This document shows, piece after piece, positions 1-15,219 of a stretch of 64,000 nt of DNA. A program made the translations under genes and the position numbers. The first letter of the stretch is position 1, and every line of letters begins with the position of its first letter. Under the pieces are notes generated by a model, which saw only the letters and a program-made list of their open reading frames with translations, did no database searches and was not told the origin of the DNA. This DNA comes from Seriola aureovittata (lineage: Eukaryota > Chordata > Actinopteri > Carangiformes > Carangidae), in NCBI RefSeq assembly GCF_021018895.1, contig NC_079378.1, positions 8,595,001 to 8,659,000 of the forward strand, given 5' to 3'.

Positions 1-210
1 TGATGAGGATTTACCAGAGTTACATATGAGCTGCTGCCACTAATAAACTCATCTTTCCTTCCAGCCTCTTAACAATATCCGGATTTGCTGGAAATCTGCT
101 GATTATATTTCTGAAGTGATTTTCTTTGTAATTATTTCCAGAAAAAAGAAACAAACAACAATTTGCACAACATTTAGATGGTCATATCATCTACAGCATG
201 AACTACTCAC

Positions 211-5560
<5,350 letters not shown>

Positions 5561-6660
5561 ATTTATCGACGGTGTGTGTCTGTAGCAGTTTTGTCAGGAG
5601 AAATGTTTTGGCTGAGGTGCAGTTAAATGCCAACGGACCGGCCATGCAGCAAGAAGGGAACGAGGCAATCTCTGCTGAAGCTGCTGTCACTTTAAAATAC
5701 GTCACGAAGACGTTACAGCTACAGCGGCGTATCCACAACATTTTGACCGGGGTGGCCAAGAGCCAGTGAGGGGTGGCCATGTCATGCTGATACAAATGTG
5801 TAAATACAGATGAAGAAAATGTCTTATTATTTAGCTTTGTTAGGAAATTATTCTGGAATTTGATTTTTTTTGGTTTAAAAAGGTGCACATAGTTTTTTTT
5901 TTGTTTTTTTTTAATTAGTGGAGTTTTAAATTAATTTGACCTTGACCTTGCCAGTATTTTGTATTTAATGTGACGATAAAACAGCAAAACAAAAGGCTAA
6001 TTGCTGGTTGGTTTGCAGTCAGAATAGCAAGCTTGTACTGTTTAGTTTATCTACATTTAGCTGCTGCTATTGATAGATAAAGTTTTCACACATATAGATT
6101 TAAATGACCTAAGCCATTTTTCTGTCACTGTGTTTTTAGTCCTGGCTTGACTGTTTGCCATTAAAAATGATTTGCATTGACAAATTACAATAACAGGGCC
6201 CTGGACTCAGACATATGGGCAGCTGTAGACCACAAACTCCTGACAATACATGATGATTTATCAAATTTATATTCCTGCCAAATACCACATAGACTACATA
6301 AATTTAAATTTGCAATTCACATTTTTATTGTAGTAAAAAATATGAATTATGCTATACATACAACAGATTTAAAGGACCTTTCCCCCCTGAAAGCAGCTAA
6401 AACTGTGCATTTATTTTCCTCTTTGAATATTTTTTCTTTCGTTGTCTTTTAATGTACCTATTTGACACATATGTTTACCTAAATGTTGTCTGTATAACTG
6501 TGCCATAAAAAATATATAATATATATTTAAAAAAAGATAAAATATATATTATATGAAGTGTTAAGCTGTAGCTCTCTTTATACATCCATGGTGGAGACAG
6601 GAGGGTGAAAAACAGGCATGTAGAATAACTTCATAAGATAATGGCTCTGCTCTGCACTAC
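5561..6660. other. Intergenic stretch between asl and the FAM111-like locus
   Basis: Head-to-head spacer. The asl promoter should lie just above 5560, where the DNA is moderately GC-rich with CpGs (about 5690-5760). I see no TATA box in a convincing place. The rest is AT-rich, with poly-T near 5891-5912 and TA-rich DNA near 6511-6555. The open frames here show no protein likeness I recognise. Confidence 0.5.
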
Positions 6661-6664
6661 AATA

Positions 6665-6750
6665 CAGTGGGTGGCGGTAATGCACCGTAACGTTGATTTC
6701 CACCCGCCATAAAACGGAAAAGAGAAGAAGAAGAAAAGGCGGAAGCGGAA
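6665..6750. repeat. GGCGG...CCGCC palindromic element with purine-rich GAA tail
   Basis: GTGGCGGTAATGCACC at 6671 is answered by ACCCGCCATAAAAC at 6702, an inverted pair of GGCGG/CCGCC arms about 26 nt apart around an AACGTT centre, followed by an AGAAGAAG-rich tail. The CCGCCAT arm fits a YY1-type site. I recall very similar modules scattered through fish genomes, often near promoters, but could not check this. It lies where the first, untranslated exon or promoter of the FAM111-like gene would be expected. Confidence 0.5.
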
Positions 6751-7392
6751 GAAAAAGAAAAATACGAAAGAAAAGGCGCGCGCTGCACAACAGGACCAAC
6801 CGTCGCTGGCTGTAGATGTTTGTGTTGAGGTTTTGGTACGTTATACACTAATATGAAGTATGTATAAGCAATAAATTAATAATAATAGATAAAGAATAAG
6901 GTGTTTACTGAATTGTACACAGATCGGTGTTTTCCCGCGGTTAATCACTGCGCAAAAAGTACGCTTTCGGTTTTCCCCACACTGGACATTACAGGCAGCC
7001 ATGTCAGGAAAAGGGAAAGCTTTAAACTGGTGCTAGCTTAACTTTATCAACAGCAAGACAACATAGCCGAAGCTATTATGCTTGTAGGCATATATATTAT
7101 TTTGTAGGTTCCCGGTTTTTCTTACAGTTGATCGTTAACTTTCGTTTTGTGGCATTAGACTGGGAGGAATATCCGTGTTCCAGCAACACAAATACATTAA
7201 GATTTTTGCACATACATCCTATGCATGAAATGGCACCTTACATTTGTTGTTTTTATTGTGAATCACAACAAATACTGATATGAATACACTAAATTGTGAT
7301 TTCTTGTGTACTGTAAACCAGTGGAGATTAATCACATTTTTCCCCTGTAGGTAAACACTTCCTGTCAGGACTTAAAATTCAGCAGGAAATAT

Positions 7393-9935
7393 ATGGAACC
7401 TAAATTGAAAACTGAAACTGACGGACCAATGGACAAAACTGTCGAGGTACTGATTTTCTCTTATGTGATGAAATATCTTGTCAGCTTAAGTTGTTTCATA
7501 CAAATGTATACAACCTTTACCACAACATTCATTATTATTATTTACTTATTGACATGAGTGTGGTCATTTAATCTAGCTCTGTATCTCTTATCAAGGAAAC
7601 AAATAAAAAATATAAAAATAATAGTAACATGTCAAGAATTGTAAGCATGCATTTCATAATATATTTCTGTCAATTATCTCAAGAATAATACAGACGACCA
7701 CAATGGGGAGAGCCATCAACCTCGTAATTTGCAAGTTGTTGCAAAGGTTTGTCATGTTTTATTTTATATGTGTATTGGCAAATGAAAACTATACATGAAA
7801 TAGATGACAGAGACTTATTTTTATTTTGTAATAATTCAATTTAGCATTTGTGGCACAATTTCTTAATTGTTAAAGAACATGATAAATCTTGGTTTATTAT
7901 GTTGTGAGTATGTGTTTTTGTTTTACTTCTGCCTTGTTTTTGAGATGGCATGACAAGTTTGGTATTTCTTCAATGGAATAAAAGTTGTTTTACTGTAAGT
8001 GAATTAAATGAGACTTAATGTTTTTATTTCTAGGGAGAGGAGTCACATGCAACACATTCTTTTAAGTGGGGCTTAACTGGCAAGACATTCACATCTGTTA
8101 CCTGCAACAAAGCAGGAACTGTTGAGGACTCCCTGAAAAGAAGTTCGCAGTTTAAAGAATTAGCAAAAAAGAACAATGACAAAGACCTTGTTGTTGTTGC
8201 AGATGGGAGAGCTATCAGTTCACACTGTCCATGCAGCTTAATTAAAGATGAATGTTTAACTGTCAGTTATGTTAAAACTAAAACGGTGGACAAGCAAAAG
8301 CAAATTGGTAGTAATGGATCTGTTCGTCCACGTAGAAAGGCGTCATCTTGTGAGCTTGTGATGTTTCATGTTCTTACAATAGGAGGTAAAAATGTTATGA
8401 AAATCCTGAGAACCCCAGCACTAAAAACAATCGTTCAGGAAATTACTGTTTATGCATACAAAGGTGAAAAGGTGAAGCAAGCTCTCAAAAGAGATGGTCG
8501 ATTTCAGAAAACTATATTCAAAAAGAACTGTGCGCTCTCTCACACAGGCACTCACGTGACCACAGAAATGTCCAATCTCGTTGATCATCTCGATGGTAAA
8601 ACTTACAGGATCATACTGCTCAATAAGGCTAATCCACCAGAGAGTCTGCCAGGCAGTCTGGATGATGCTTACATGATGCCAAATGAGTCTCAGAGATCTG
8701 AATCTGATGAAAACCAAGATCCTTCACAGCAGACTACCACAAGCAAGTCAGTGAAGAACAAATTCCCTAAACAGGAACCAAATCTAAATGGCAATACAGC
8801 ACCAGAAGAAGTAATACGTGAAATACCCCACTCAGCGGTGATGCAGAATCAATTGTCTTTACAGTTTAAACGTGTGGTGAAAGGGAGGAAAACAGTTTCT
8901 AAGCTTTCTCGTGTGCAGAATCTCTTGCGGGTTGAGTATGGGCAGAATGTTCAGATGTGCACAGAAGTTAAAACGATGAAGAAGCTGATGGATCTTAGTA
9001 ATTCTGTTTGTCATGTGAGAATAAAAGGGAGCCCAGTCGGAAGTGGCTTTCTCCTATTTGACAAGTTCGTCCTCACAAACGGCCATGTAATCAAAGACAT
9101 TTATAATGACAATAGGCAGCTTGATGTGGAGATCACTGTCCATTTCTCTTATGAAAGTCTAGACCCGAGGGAGGAAGGACAAAAGTCAGGAGTAGTGAAA
9201 GTGGAAGAGGTCGCTGGCTTTGAATATTGTCCCGATGTGTCAGGGCACATGTATGACTGGGCTCTGTTAAGGCTCAGTGCTGATCAGAAGCTGCCTGACG
9301 GTCTGTTAAAACACTTTGGATTCCTTCCCCAAGGCGGTGGAGTTTGTATCATTGGGCATCCTTATGGTGGTGTGAAAAAAATAGATCCATGTGTGATTAT
9401 TCCACCTGATAACCGTAACCAGGTTGTGGAGAAGAGTTACCATGAAAATCAAGGGCCCATTCATTTAGTTACTCGTCAGTTCTTTGAGGGAGTGGCAGAG
9501 TATGTTCAACATAACAGTGAGGTTCTAACTTACCAGTCTTGTTTTTATCATGGCTCATCTGGCTCTCCTGTCTTTGATAAGTACTGTAGAGTTGTTGCAA
9601 TGCATTCAGGGGGATTTACCTACCCCGATGCAAGAGGTGACATGAAGAGCGTAATTGAGTTTGGCTATCGTTTGTCTGACACTATTGAACACATCATTGT
9701 CCAGCTGGTGGAAAGAGGAAGCCTTGATGTGTTGAAGGCCTACCTCGCTTGCAGTTATCCGCACCACCAGGACATGATGAGCAGAGTGAAGAAACTGGTC
9801 GAGAGCAGAAACCTCACGGTATTTAGAAATACAGTCAAAAACTCAGAGGCCACAAATGATGAGAGTTTGAAGAAGTTTTTTGATTTCTTCTCTCAGAAAG
9901 AGGAACCTGTCCCGATGGACATTAGTGACGTGTAA
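7393..9935 (+). CDS. FAM111-like trypsin-fold serine protease, complete (copy A)
   Basis: Exons 7393-7446, 7684-7746 and 8034-9935 join in frame to 672 residues (human FAM111A has 611). The start is the ATG at 7393, reading MEPKLKTETDG; the acceptor at about 7350 shows that an untranslated first exon lies upstream. Residues 40-150 hold the FAM111-type motif FKWGLTGKTFTSVTCNKAG and a DGRAISSHCPCSLIKDECL block, the ubiquitin-like region of the family. The C-terminal half is the protease, with the putative catalytic triad His390 (TNGHV), Asp447 (YDWALL) and Ser548 (GSSGSP), close in position to the human triad. Human FAM111A is a nuclear protease at replication forks that removes protein-DNA adducts and restricts some viruses; that role is inferred here. 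Fish have several paralogues, so I give no symbol. I do not see an obvious PIP box. Partial copies follow downstream. Confidence 0.9.
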
Positions 9936-10745
9936 ACAGACACTGTTAACTACTGACAAGAAGATACAGTCACAGCAGCTTCAGCAGAGAGCAACAATAG
10001 CTTTCATGTCTCTTTTCATACCTGTATATCTGGATATTTTATTATAAGGCTTGCAGGGATTGGTGGAGAGATCTGATACAAAACTTAAATATCCACAATA
10101 ACTTTTTGGATAAAGGGAGCTGTGTTTTCTCATAGTAACTTTTAGCCAGACGTTGGTAACTTTAACTGTTTGTTTTTGTTGATGCTGTACTTTTCATGTT
10201 AAAAAACAAGTGATTATGGTATCTTGTTTTTTAAACTGTCATGATGAGCCACAAAAATCCATCATTATCTACATTATCTAAATTCTTCCACTTGTACTGT
10301 GTCGTTGGACTTTGAGATTTTGATTTAATTTTTGTTTTTACATTTAAGAACAATAGAGTTATACTGGATATTGTATTTCCTTATGCTGTATGTTGATTGC
10401 TGTTTTGAATTTCTTGAAGTGAGAATTTCAAGGGATCTCATCTGGTTAAAATTAGCTAATTTTTTTTGTATTTTATTACTCTGTAAGAAATCAATAATGA
10501 TGACTGTCTGATGTTCAATTAAGTATTTTTTTTCATGTTTGGATTTTTGGTCTGTTTTTTATATATTCATTTCTTTTATACATAAAATTACAAATATATG
10601 AATGAGAGGTTAAATGAAGCAAACAAGCAATCAACTGTCAAAAAATGCCCAAAATAAATTACTTGGATCTGTTTGTAAAGCTCAAAACAGTCCTTGCTTT
10701 TCTCTTCTTGGAACCAATAATAATTGCATATGATATTATCTGATA
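9936..10745 (+). other. 3' UTR and downstream region of the FAM111-like gene
   Basis: An AATAAA signal at 10653-10658 is the likely polyadenylation site, about 720 nt past the stop. This whole stretch is repeated in copy B at about 11141-12113. Confidence 0.6.
10653..10658 (+). terminator. Likely polyadenylation signal, FAM111-like gene
   Basis: Canonical AATAAA. The equivalent position in the duplicated fragment (near 12005) is changed and no longer canonical. Confidence 0.5.
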
Positions 10746-10746
10746 T

Positions 10747-11130
10747 TATAGCTATAGATAAATGGACAGGGGTGGCACTACTCCTTTAATTACACCATCA
10801 CCATGTTTACTGATACCTAGAAATGTTTTTGGAACAACTGTCACCTGTCACACTTGAAATACAGGTTTTCTTTCTTCCTGGTTCTTGGTTTGTGCTTTCC
10901 TGCAGTGAGTCGGTTTGAACATTAGGTGGAGATATTTTGACAGGTCGCTGCTTTCCATCCTCAGTTTCCACAATGTCATGTCTTTCCTCCGGTCCACATT
11001 TATAAAATCCCAAAGCTGCCTGAAACAAGGAGAAGGCAGCACTAACCAAACATAACAGATGAGTGTCGGACTGACAGGTAGGTCACAACCAGTCCGACAC
11101 AAGCAAATCTACAGAAAACAATGGGGATGA
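10747..11130. repeat. Locus-specific unit R, copy 1
   Basis: The first of three related units (others at 12120-12471 and 14728-15046). It runs from AAATGGACAGGGGTGGCACT to an ACAATGGGGATGAGGAA block. On the minus strand a consensus-like acceptor (CCTTGTTTCAG, near 11020) is followed by an open frame containing GPEERHDIVETEDGKQRPVK. I do not recognise a protein family. It sits directly 3' of the gene in each tandem copy, so it belongs to the duplicated unit. Confidence 0.75.
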
Positions 11131-11132
11131 GG

Positions 11133-12113
11133 AACAGGACATTAGTGACGTGTAAACAGACACTGTTAACTACTGACAAGAAGATAAAGTCACAGCGGTT
11201 TCAGCAGAGAGCAACAATAGCTTTCATGTCTCTTTTCATACCGGTATATCTGGATATTTATGTTGTTAAACACCTACGGCATGCAGGGATTGGTGGAGGG
11301 ATCTGATACAAAACTTAAATAGCCACAATAACTTTTTGGATAAAGGGAGCTGTGTTTTCTCACATTGGTAACTCTAAATGCTTGTTTTTGTTGATGCTGT
11401 ACTTTGTATAAGTTTCATGTAAAAATAAAAAAAAGGATCTTATTTTTTAAACTCTCACACAAAAATCTATTATCATTATCTAATGTCTTCCACTTTCCAT
11501 TGTGTCTTTGGACTTTGATGTTTTGTTTTTAACATTTTTTTAACATTTAAAAACAATAGTTATACTTGATATTGCACTTTGTCATACTGTATCTATTATC
11601 TTGATTACTGTTTTGGATTGGTCTCTTGAAGTGCGAATTACAAAGAATCTTATCTGGTTAAAATAGAGTCTTTTTATTTATTATTATTATTACAATTAAG
11701 TAATTTTTTCATTTTTGGATTTTGGTTGTCTGTTGTATTCTTTTCTTTTATACATATAAAATCATAAGTGCATGAATGAGAGGTCAAACATCAAATTGTC
11801 AGTTTAACTTACAGAATCTGTCACTTTGAATAACTCAGATTTTCTGCACTTTCTGTAACAGTTGATGCCTGATAGTGAAACACTCATGTTGTTTTTAAGT
11901 TATGCAATGCAGGAACTGAACTATGTGTTAAGATGCCAAATCCGTGATGCAGATTTATTATGCATGTATGTAATAGGACTGCACAATAATAATACACTGC
12001 TTTGCAACATAAATGACTTGGATCTGTTTGTAAAGCTCAAAACAATCCTTGCTTTTCTCTTCCTGAAACCAGTAGTAATTGCTGATATTAGTTCTTGAAT
12101 CAAGCAGAGTTTG
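11133..12113 (+). pseudogene. FAM111-like copy B: 3' end fragment only
   Basis: From 11141 the sequence repeats the last codons of the complete gene (ATTAGTGACGTGTAA, as at 9922) and then its 3' UTR for nearly 1 kb, ending with the CTTGGATCTGTTTGTAAAGC block found at 10662. No protease coding sequence remains; the junction abuts unit R copy 1. The original join lies at a short shared GAGGAAC / GGACATT sequence. It is a dead duplicate. Confidence 0.85.
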
Positions 12114-12119
12114 GTAGTA

Positions 12120-12471
12120 GGCTATAGAGAAATGGACAGGGGTGGCACTACTCCTTTAATTACACCATCACATGTTTACTGATACATGGAAATGTTCTTG
12201 GAACAACTGTCACCTGTCACACCTGAAATACATGATTTCTTTCTTCCTGGTTGGAACGCTGGGTGGAGATATTTTGACAGGTCGCTGCTTTCCATCCTCA
12301 GCTTCCACAATGTCATGTCTTTCCTCCGGTCCACATTTATAAAATCCCAAAGCTGCCTGAAACAAGGAGAAGGCAGCACTAACCAAACATAACAGATGAG
12401 TGTTGGACTGACAGGTAGGTCACAACCAGTCGGAAACAAGCAAATCTACAGAAAACAATGGGGATGAGGAA
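12120..12471. repeat. Locus-specific unit R, copy 2
   Basis: Same order of blocks as copy 1, but about 50 bp are missing after the TTTCTTCCTGGTT block near 12243, so the minus-strand frame is shortened. It ends in an ATTTATTTA-type simple tract. Confidence 0.75.
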
Positions 12472-12782
12472 AGTTTTTATTTATTTATTTAATCATTCAT
12501 TCATTTTTCTCTTAAACAAAGAAAGAGGAGAAGTAAAAGAAATCAGCTTGATGCCGTCAATGAACTTTTTATTATTCATTTTATTTACATGTCATTTGAT
12601 ATATTTATTAATTCATTCTTCTTCTTTTAATTTACCTATTTGACAGGTATGTTTCTTATTTGTCTTGATGTTTACCTCTGGATCTAAATGTTGCTGTTGA
12701 CATGTGATGTGCATGTTCTTTTTTTGTAATTGTTACGAAAAGAAAGAAAATGGAATAGGCCTACAGTTTGGTTATTATATTA

Positions 12783-12803
12783 AAGGAGAGAGAGAGAGAG
12801 AGA
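12783..12803. repeat. (GA)n microsatellite
   Basis: About nine uninterrupted GA units just before the sequence corresponding to the 5' region of the broken FAM111-like copy C. Confidence 0.85.
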
Positions 12804-12829
12804 AATCTGCCTTCCGTATCCGCCATATC

Positions 12830-14727
12830 CGTACCACACCCATATAGCCTGTAAGACGGAAAGCCCACGTGTAGATCGACTCGAGACACACTTCAAACCC
12901 GATCGGCATCTAACTTTACACAAACAGGCTGTTTGGTAAGTTCAAAATAAATAAACAATATCTTAAACTTCACTGAACCAGCTAAAGAGGTCACAGGATG
13001 TGTGGTTGAGACAGGGCTGAACATTATCAACAGTAATGTAACATATCTGAAGCTATTTGGATAATGGTACATAAATGCCATATAGATATATTTATCTGAA
13101 TTGAACCATTTTTAACCGACACACGACGCCTGGATAATAGTTAGACTAAAGTAATGTCAAATAACTTTTAAGTGTGATATTGATTGCTTGGATATGAGTT
13201 GCTAGGCCTATGTATAGACGTGATAGGGCCTCATGCTAGTGTTAAAATGTATAAAATCACCTGTTTCAATCTTATTACAATCTAATATAACCTACTTGTA
13301 GGCGTAATTATTGTGTTTTATTTGATTGTATTTTATACTTTCTTAGTAGTAATCTGTGAGGAAGAGCCTTTGCTTACATTAGATTTTTAAGTTTTGTGTC
13401 GTGGCACTAGAGTGATTCAGCACAAAGCAGTGCACCAATGAACAGACTGATGGCCACTTTATATTCATTGTTTTTTTTTGTTTTTTTATTGTGAAGTTCA
13501 TCAGGATAAGTTTCTCAATGATATGAACACGATGAATGGTTAGTTCTTGTTTCATATTTATTTTCCTTTTCCTGTAGGTAAGGATTGTAATCACCTCCTT
13601 TCAGCACTCGTTAAATTCAGCGGGAAACTTCACATTCAAAATGGAACCTAAGTCGAAGACTGAAAATAATGGATCAATGGACGAAACTGTCAAGGTACAC
13701 AGAGACTTGTTTTTCTTTTATAATGTTGTAATTTACCATTTGATTCACCATTTCTTGTTCTTTGTTGATGATTTCTTTAATTTTCTAAAAAATATGATAA
13801 AAATTTATTTAGTATGATTTCTCATTTCACTTTGGACAAGTTTGGGATTGCTTTAATACAATAAAAATAGTTTTAATGTAAATGAATTAAATGAGACTTA
13901 ATGAAATATCTTGTCAGTTTAAGTTGTTTCATACAAATGTATACAACCTTTACCACAACATTTATTATTATTATTTACTTATTGACATGAGTTTGGTCAT
14001 TTAATCTAGCTCTGTATCTCTTATCAAGGAAACAAATAGAAAATATAAAAATAATAGTAACATGTCAAGAATTGTAAACATGCATTTCATAATATATTTC
14101 TTTCAATTATCTCAAGAATAATACAGACGACCACAATGGGGAGAGCCATCAACCTCGTAATTTGCAACTTGTTGCAAAGGTTTGTCATGTTTTATTTTAT
14201 ATGTGTATTGGCAAATGAAAGTATACATGAAATAGATGACAGAGACTTATTTTTATTTTGTAATAATTCAATTTAGCAATTGTGGCACAATTTCTTAATT
14301 GTTAAAGAACATGATAAATCTTGATTTATTATGTTGTGAGTATGTGTTTTTGTTTTACTTCTGCCTTGTTTTTGAGATGGCATGAAAAGTTTGGTATTTC
14401 TTCAATGGAATAAAAGTTGTTTTACTGTAAGTGAATTAAATGAGACTTCATGTTTTTATTTCTAGGGAGAGGAGTCACATGCAACACATTCTTTAAAGTG
14501 GGGCTCAACTATCAAGACATCCACATCTGTTACCTGCAACAAAGCAGGAACTGTTGAGGACTCCCTGAAAAGAAGTTCACAGTTTAAAGAATTAGCAAAA
14601 AAGAACAACGACAAAGAGCTTGTTGTTTTACCTCCTATTGTCAGAACATGAGAACTTTACTGATTATGCAAAAAAAGTTGAAACGGTGAAGCAAGCTCTC
14701 AAAAGAGGTGGTCGATTGCTGAAAAAA
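12830..14727 (+). pseudogene. FAM111-like copy C: truncated 5' half
   Basis: Exons 13641-13694 and 14117-14179 and the start of exon 3 (14466-14651) match copy A in order, phase and splice sites; introns match too (13897-14465 against 7465-8033). The encoded product would be 100 residues (MEPKSKTENNGS...), ending at the TGA at 14649-14651. The DNA then jumps to a degraded match of copy A codons near 8436-8500 (VKQALKRGGR) and breaks into unit R copy 3 at about 14727, so the protease domain is absent. The 5' region around 13015-13060 also resembles 7037-7080, so the promoter side was copied as well. Expression of the short product is possible but unproven. Confidence 0.85.
14627..14650 (-). 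other. 24-bp segment of FAM111-like exon 3 present in inverted orientation
   Basis: The reverse complement of 14627-14650 matches 8367-8390 of the complete gene at 23 of 24 positions (CATGTTCT, then T or G, then ACAATAGGAGG). It sits at the point where copy C leaves co-linearity and it creates the premature end. Confidence 0.85.
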
Positions 14728-15046
14728 CTGTCACCTGTCTCACCTGAAATACATGATTTCTTTCTTCCTGGTTCTTGGTTTGTGCTTTCCTGCAGTGAGT
14801 CGGTTTGAACATTAGGTGGAGATATTTTGACAGGTCGCTGCTTTCCATCCTCAGCTTCCAAAATGTCATGTCTTTCCTCCGGTCCACATTTTTACAAATC
14901 CCAAAGTTGCCTGAAACAAGGAGAAGGCAGCACTAACCAAACATAACAGATGACTGTTGACTGATTTTGGCGATTCAAAAAATACCAAATGAAGGTGGGT
15001 CATAAGCGGTCGGACATAAACAAATCTACATAAACTAATGGCGATA
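14728..15046. repeat. Locus-specific unit R, copy 3
   Basis: Begins abruptly within unit R at an AACTGTCACCTGTC sequence, joined to the broken exon of copy C, and ends near the 5' region of crcp. The minus-strand frame with DGKQRPVKISPPN is retained. Confidence 0.75.
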
Positions 15047-15116
15047 AACACAGATTTTATTTATTCATTCGTTCATTCATTCATTTATTTTTCTCTCAAA
15101 GAAAAAGAAGAAGAAA

Positions 15117-15219
15117 ATGACGCCAGTTGATGCAGACGGAACGTTTGGCCTGGACTACATTTTCTACACGGACACTTTTGGAGAAGCGACTAAAACCGAG
15201 ACCCTGGCGAAATGGAAGT
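15117..15219 (+). promoter_or_regulatory. Upstream ORF overlapping the crcp start
   Basis: The ATG at 15117 opens a 34-codon frame (MTPVDADGTFGLDYIF...) in a different frame from crcp. If the first intron of crcp is spliced at 15219/15777, this frame stops at a TGA made across that junction, a few bases past the crcp ATG at 15212. Whether transcription starts upstream of 15117 is unknown. Confidence 0.4.

Noticed and set aside
1..210. Next asl exon at the left edge
   Set aside because: Neither strand shows the expected MPFRQAHEASGK-like sequence, so the next exon must lie outside the window.
6177..6452. 91-codon plus-strand frame between asl and the FAM111-like gene
   Set aside because: AT-driven composition, no recognised motif and no splice or promoter support.
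8286..9935. Starting the FAM111-like protein at the in-frame GTG near 8286
   Set aside because: The frame is open and family-like back to the acceptor at 8033 and joins two upstream exons with an ATG at 7393.
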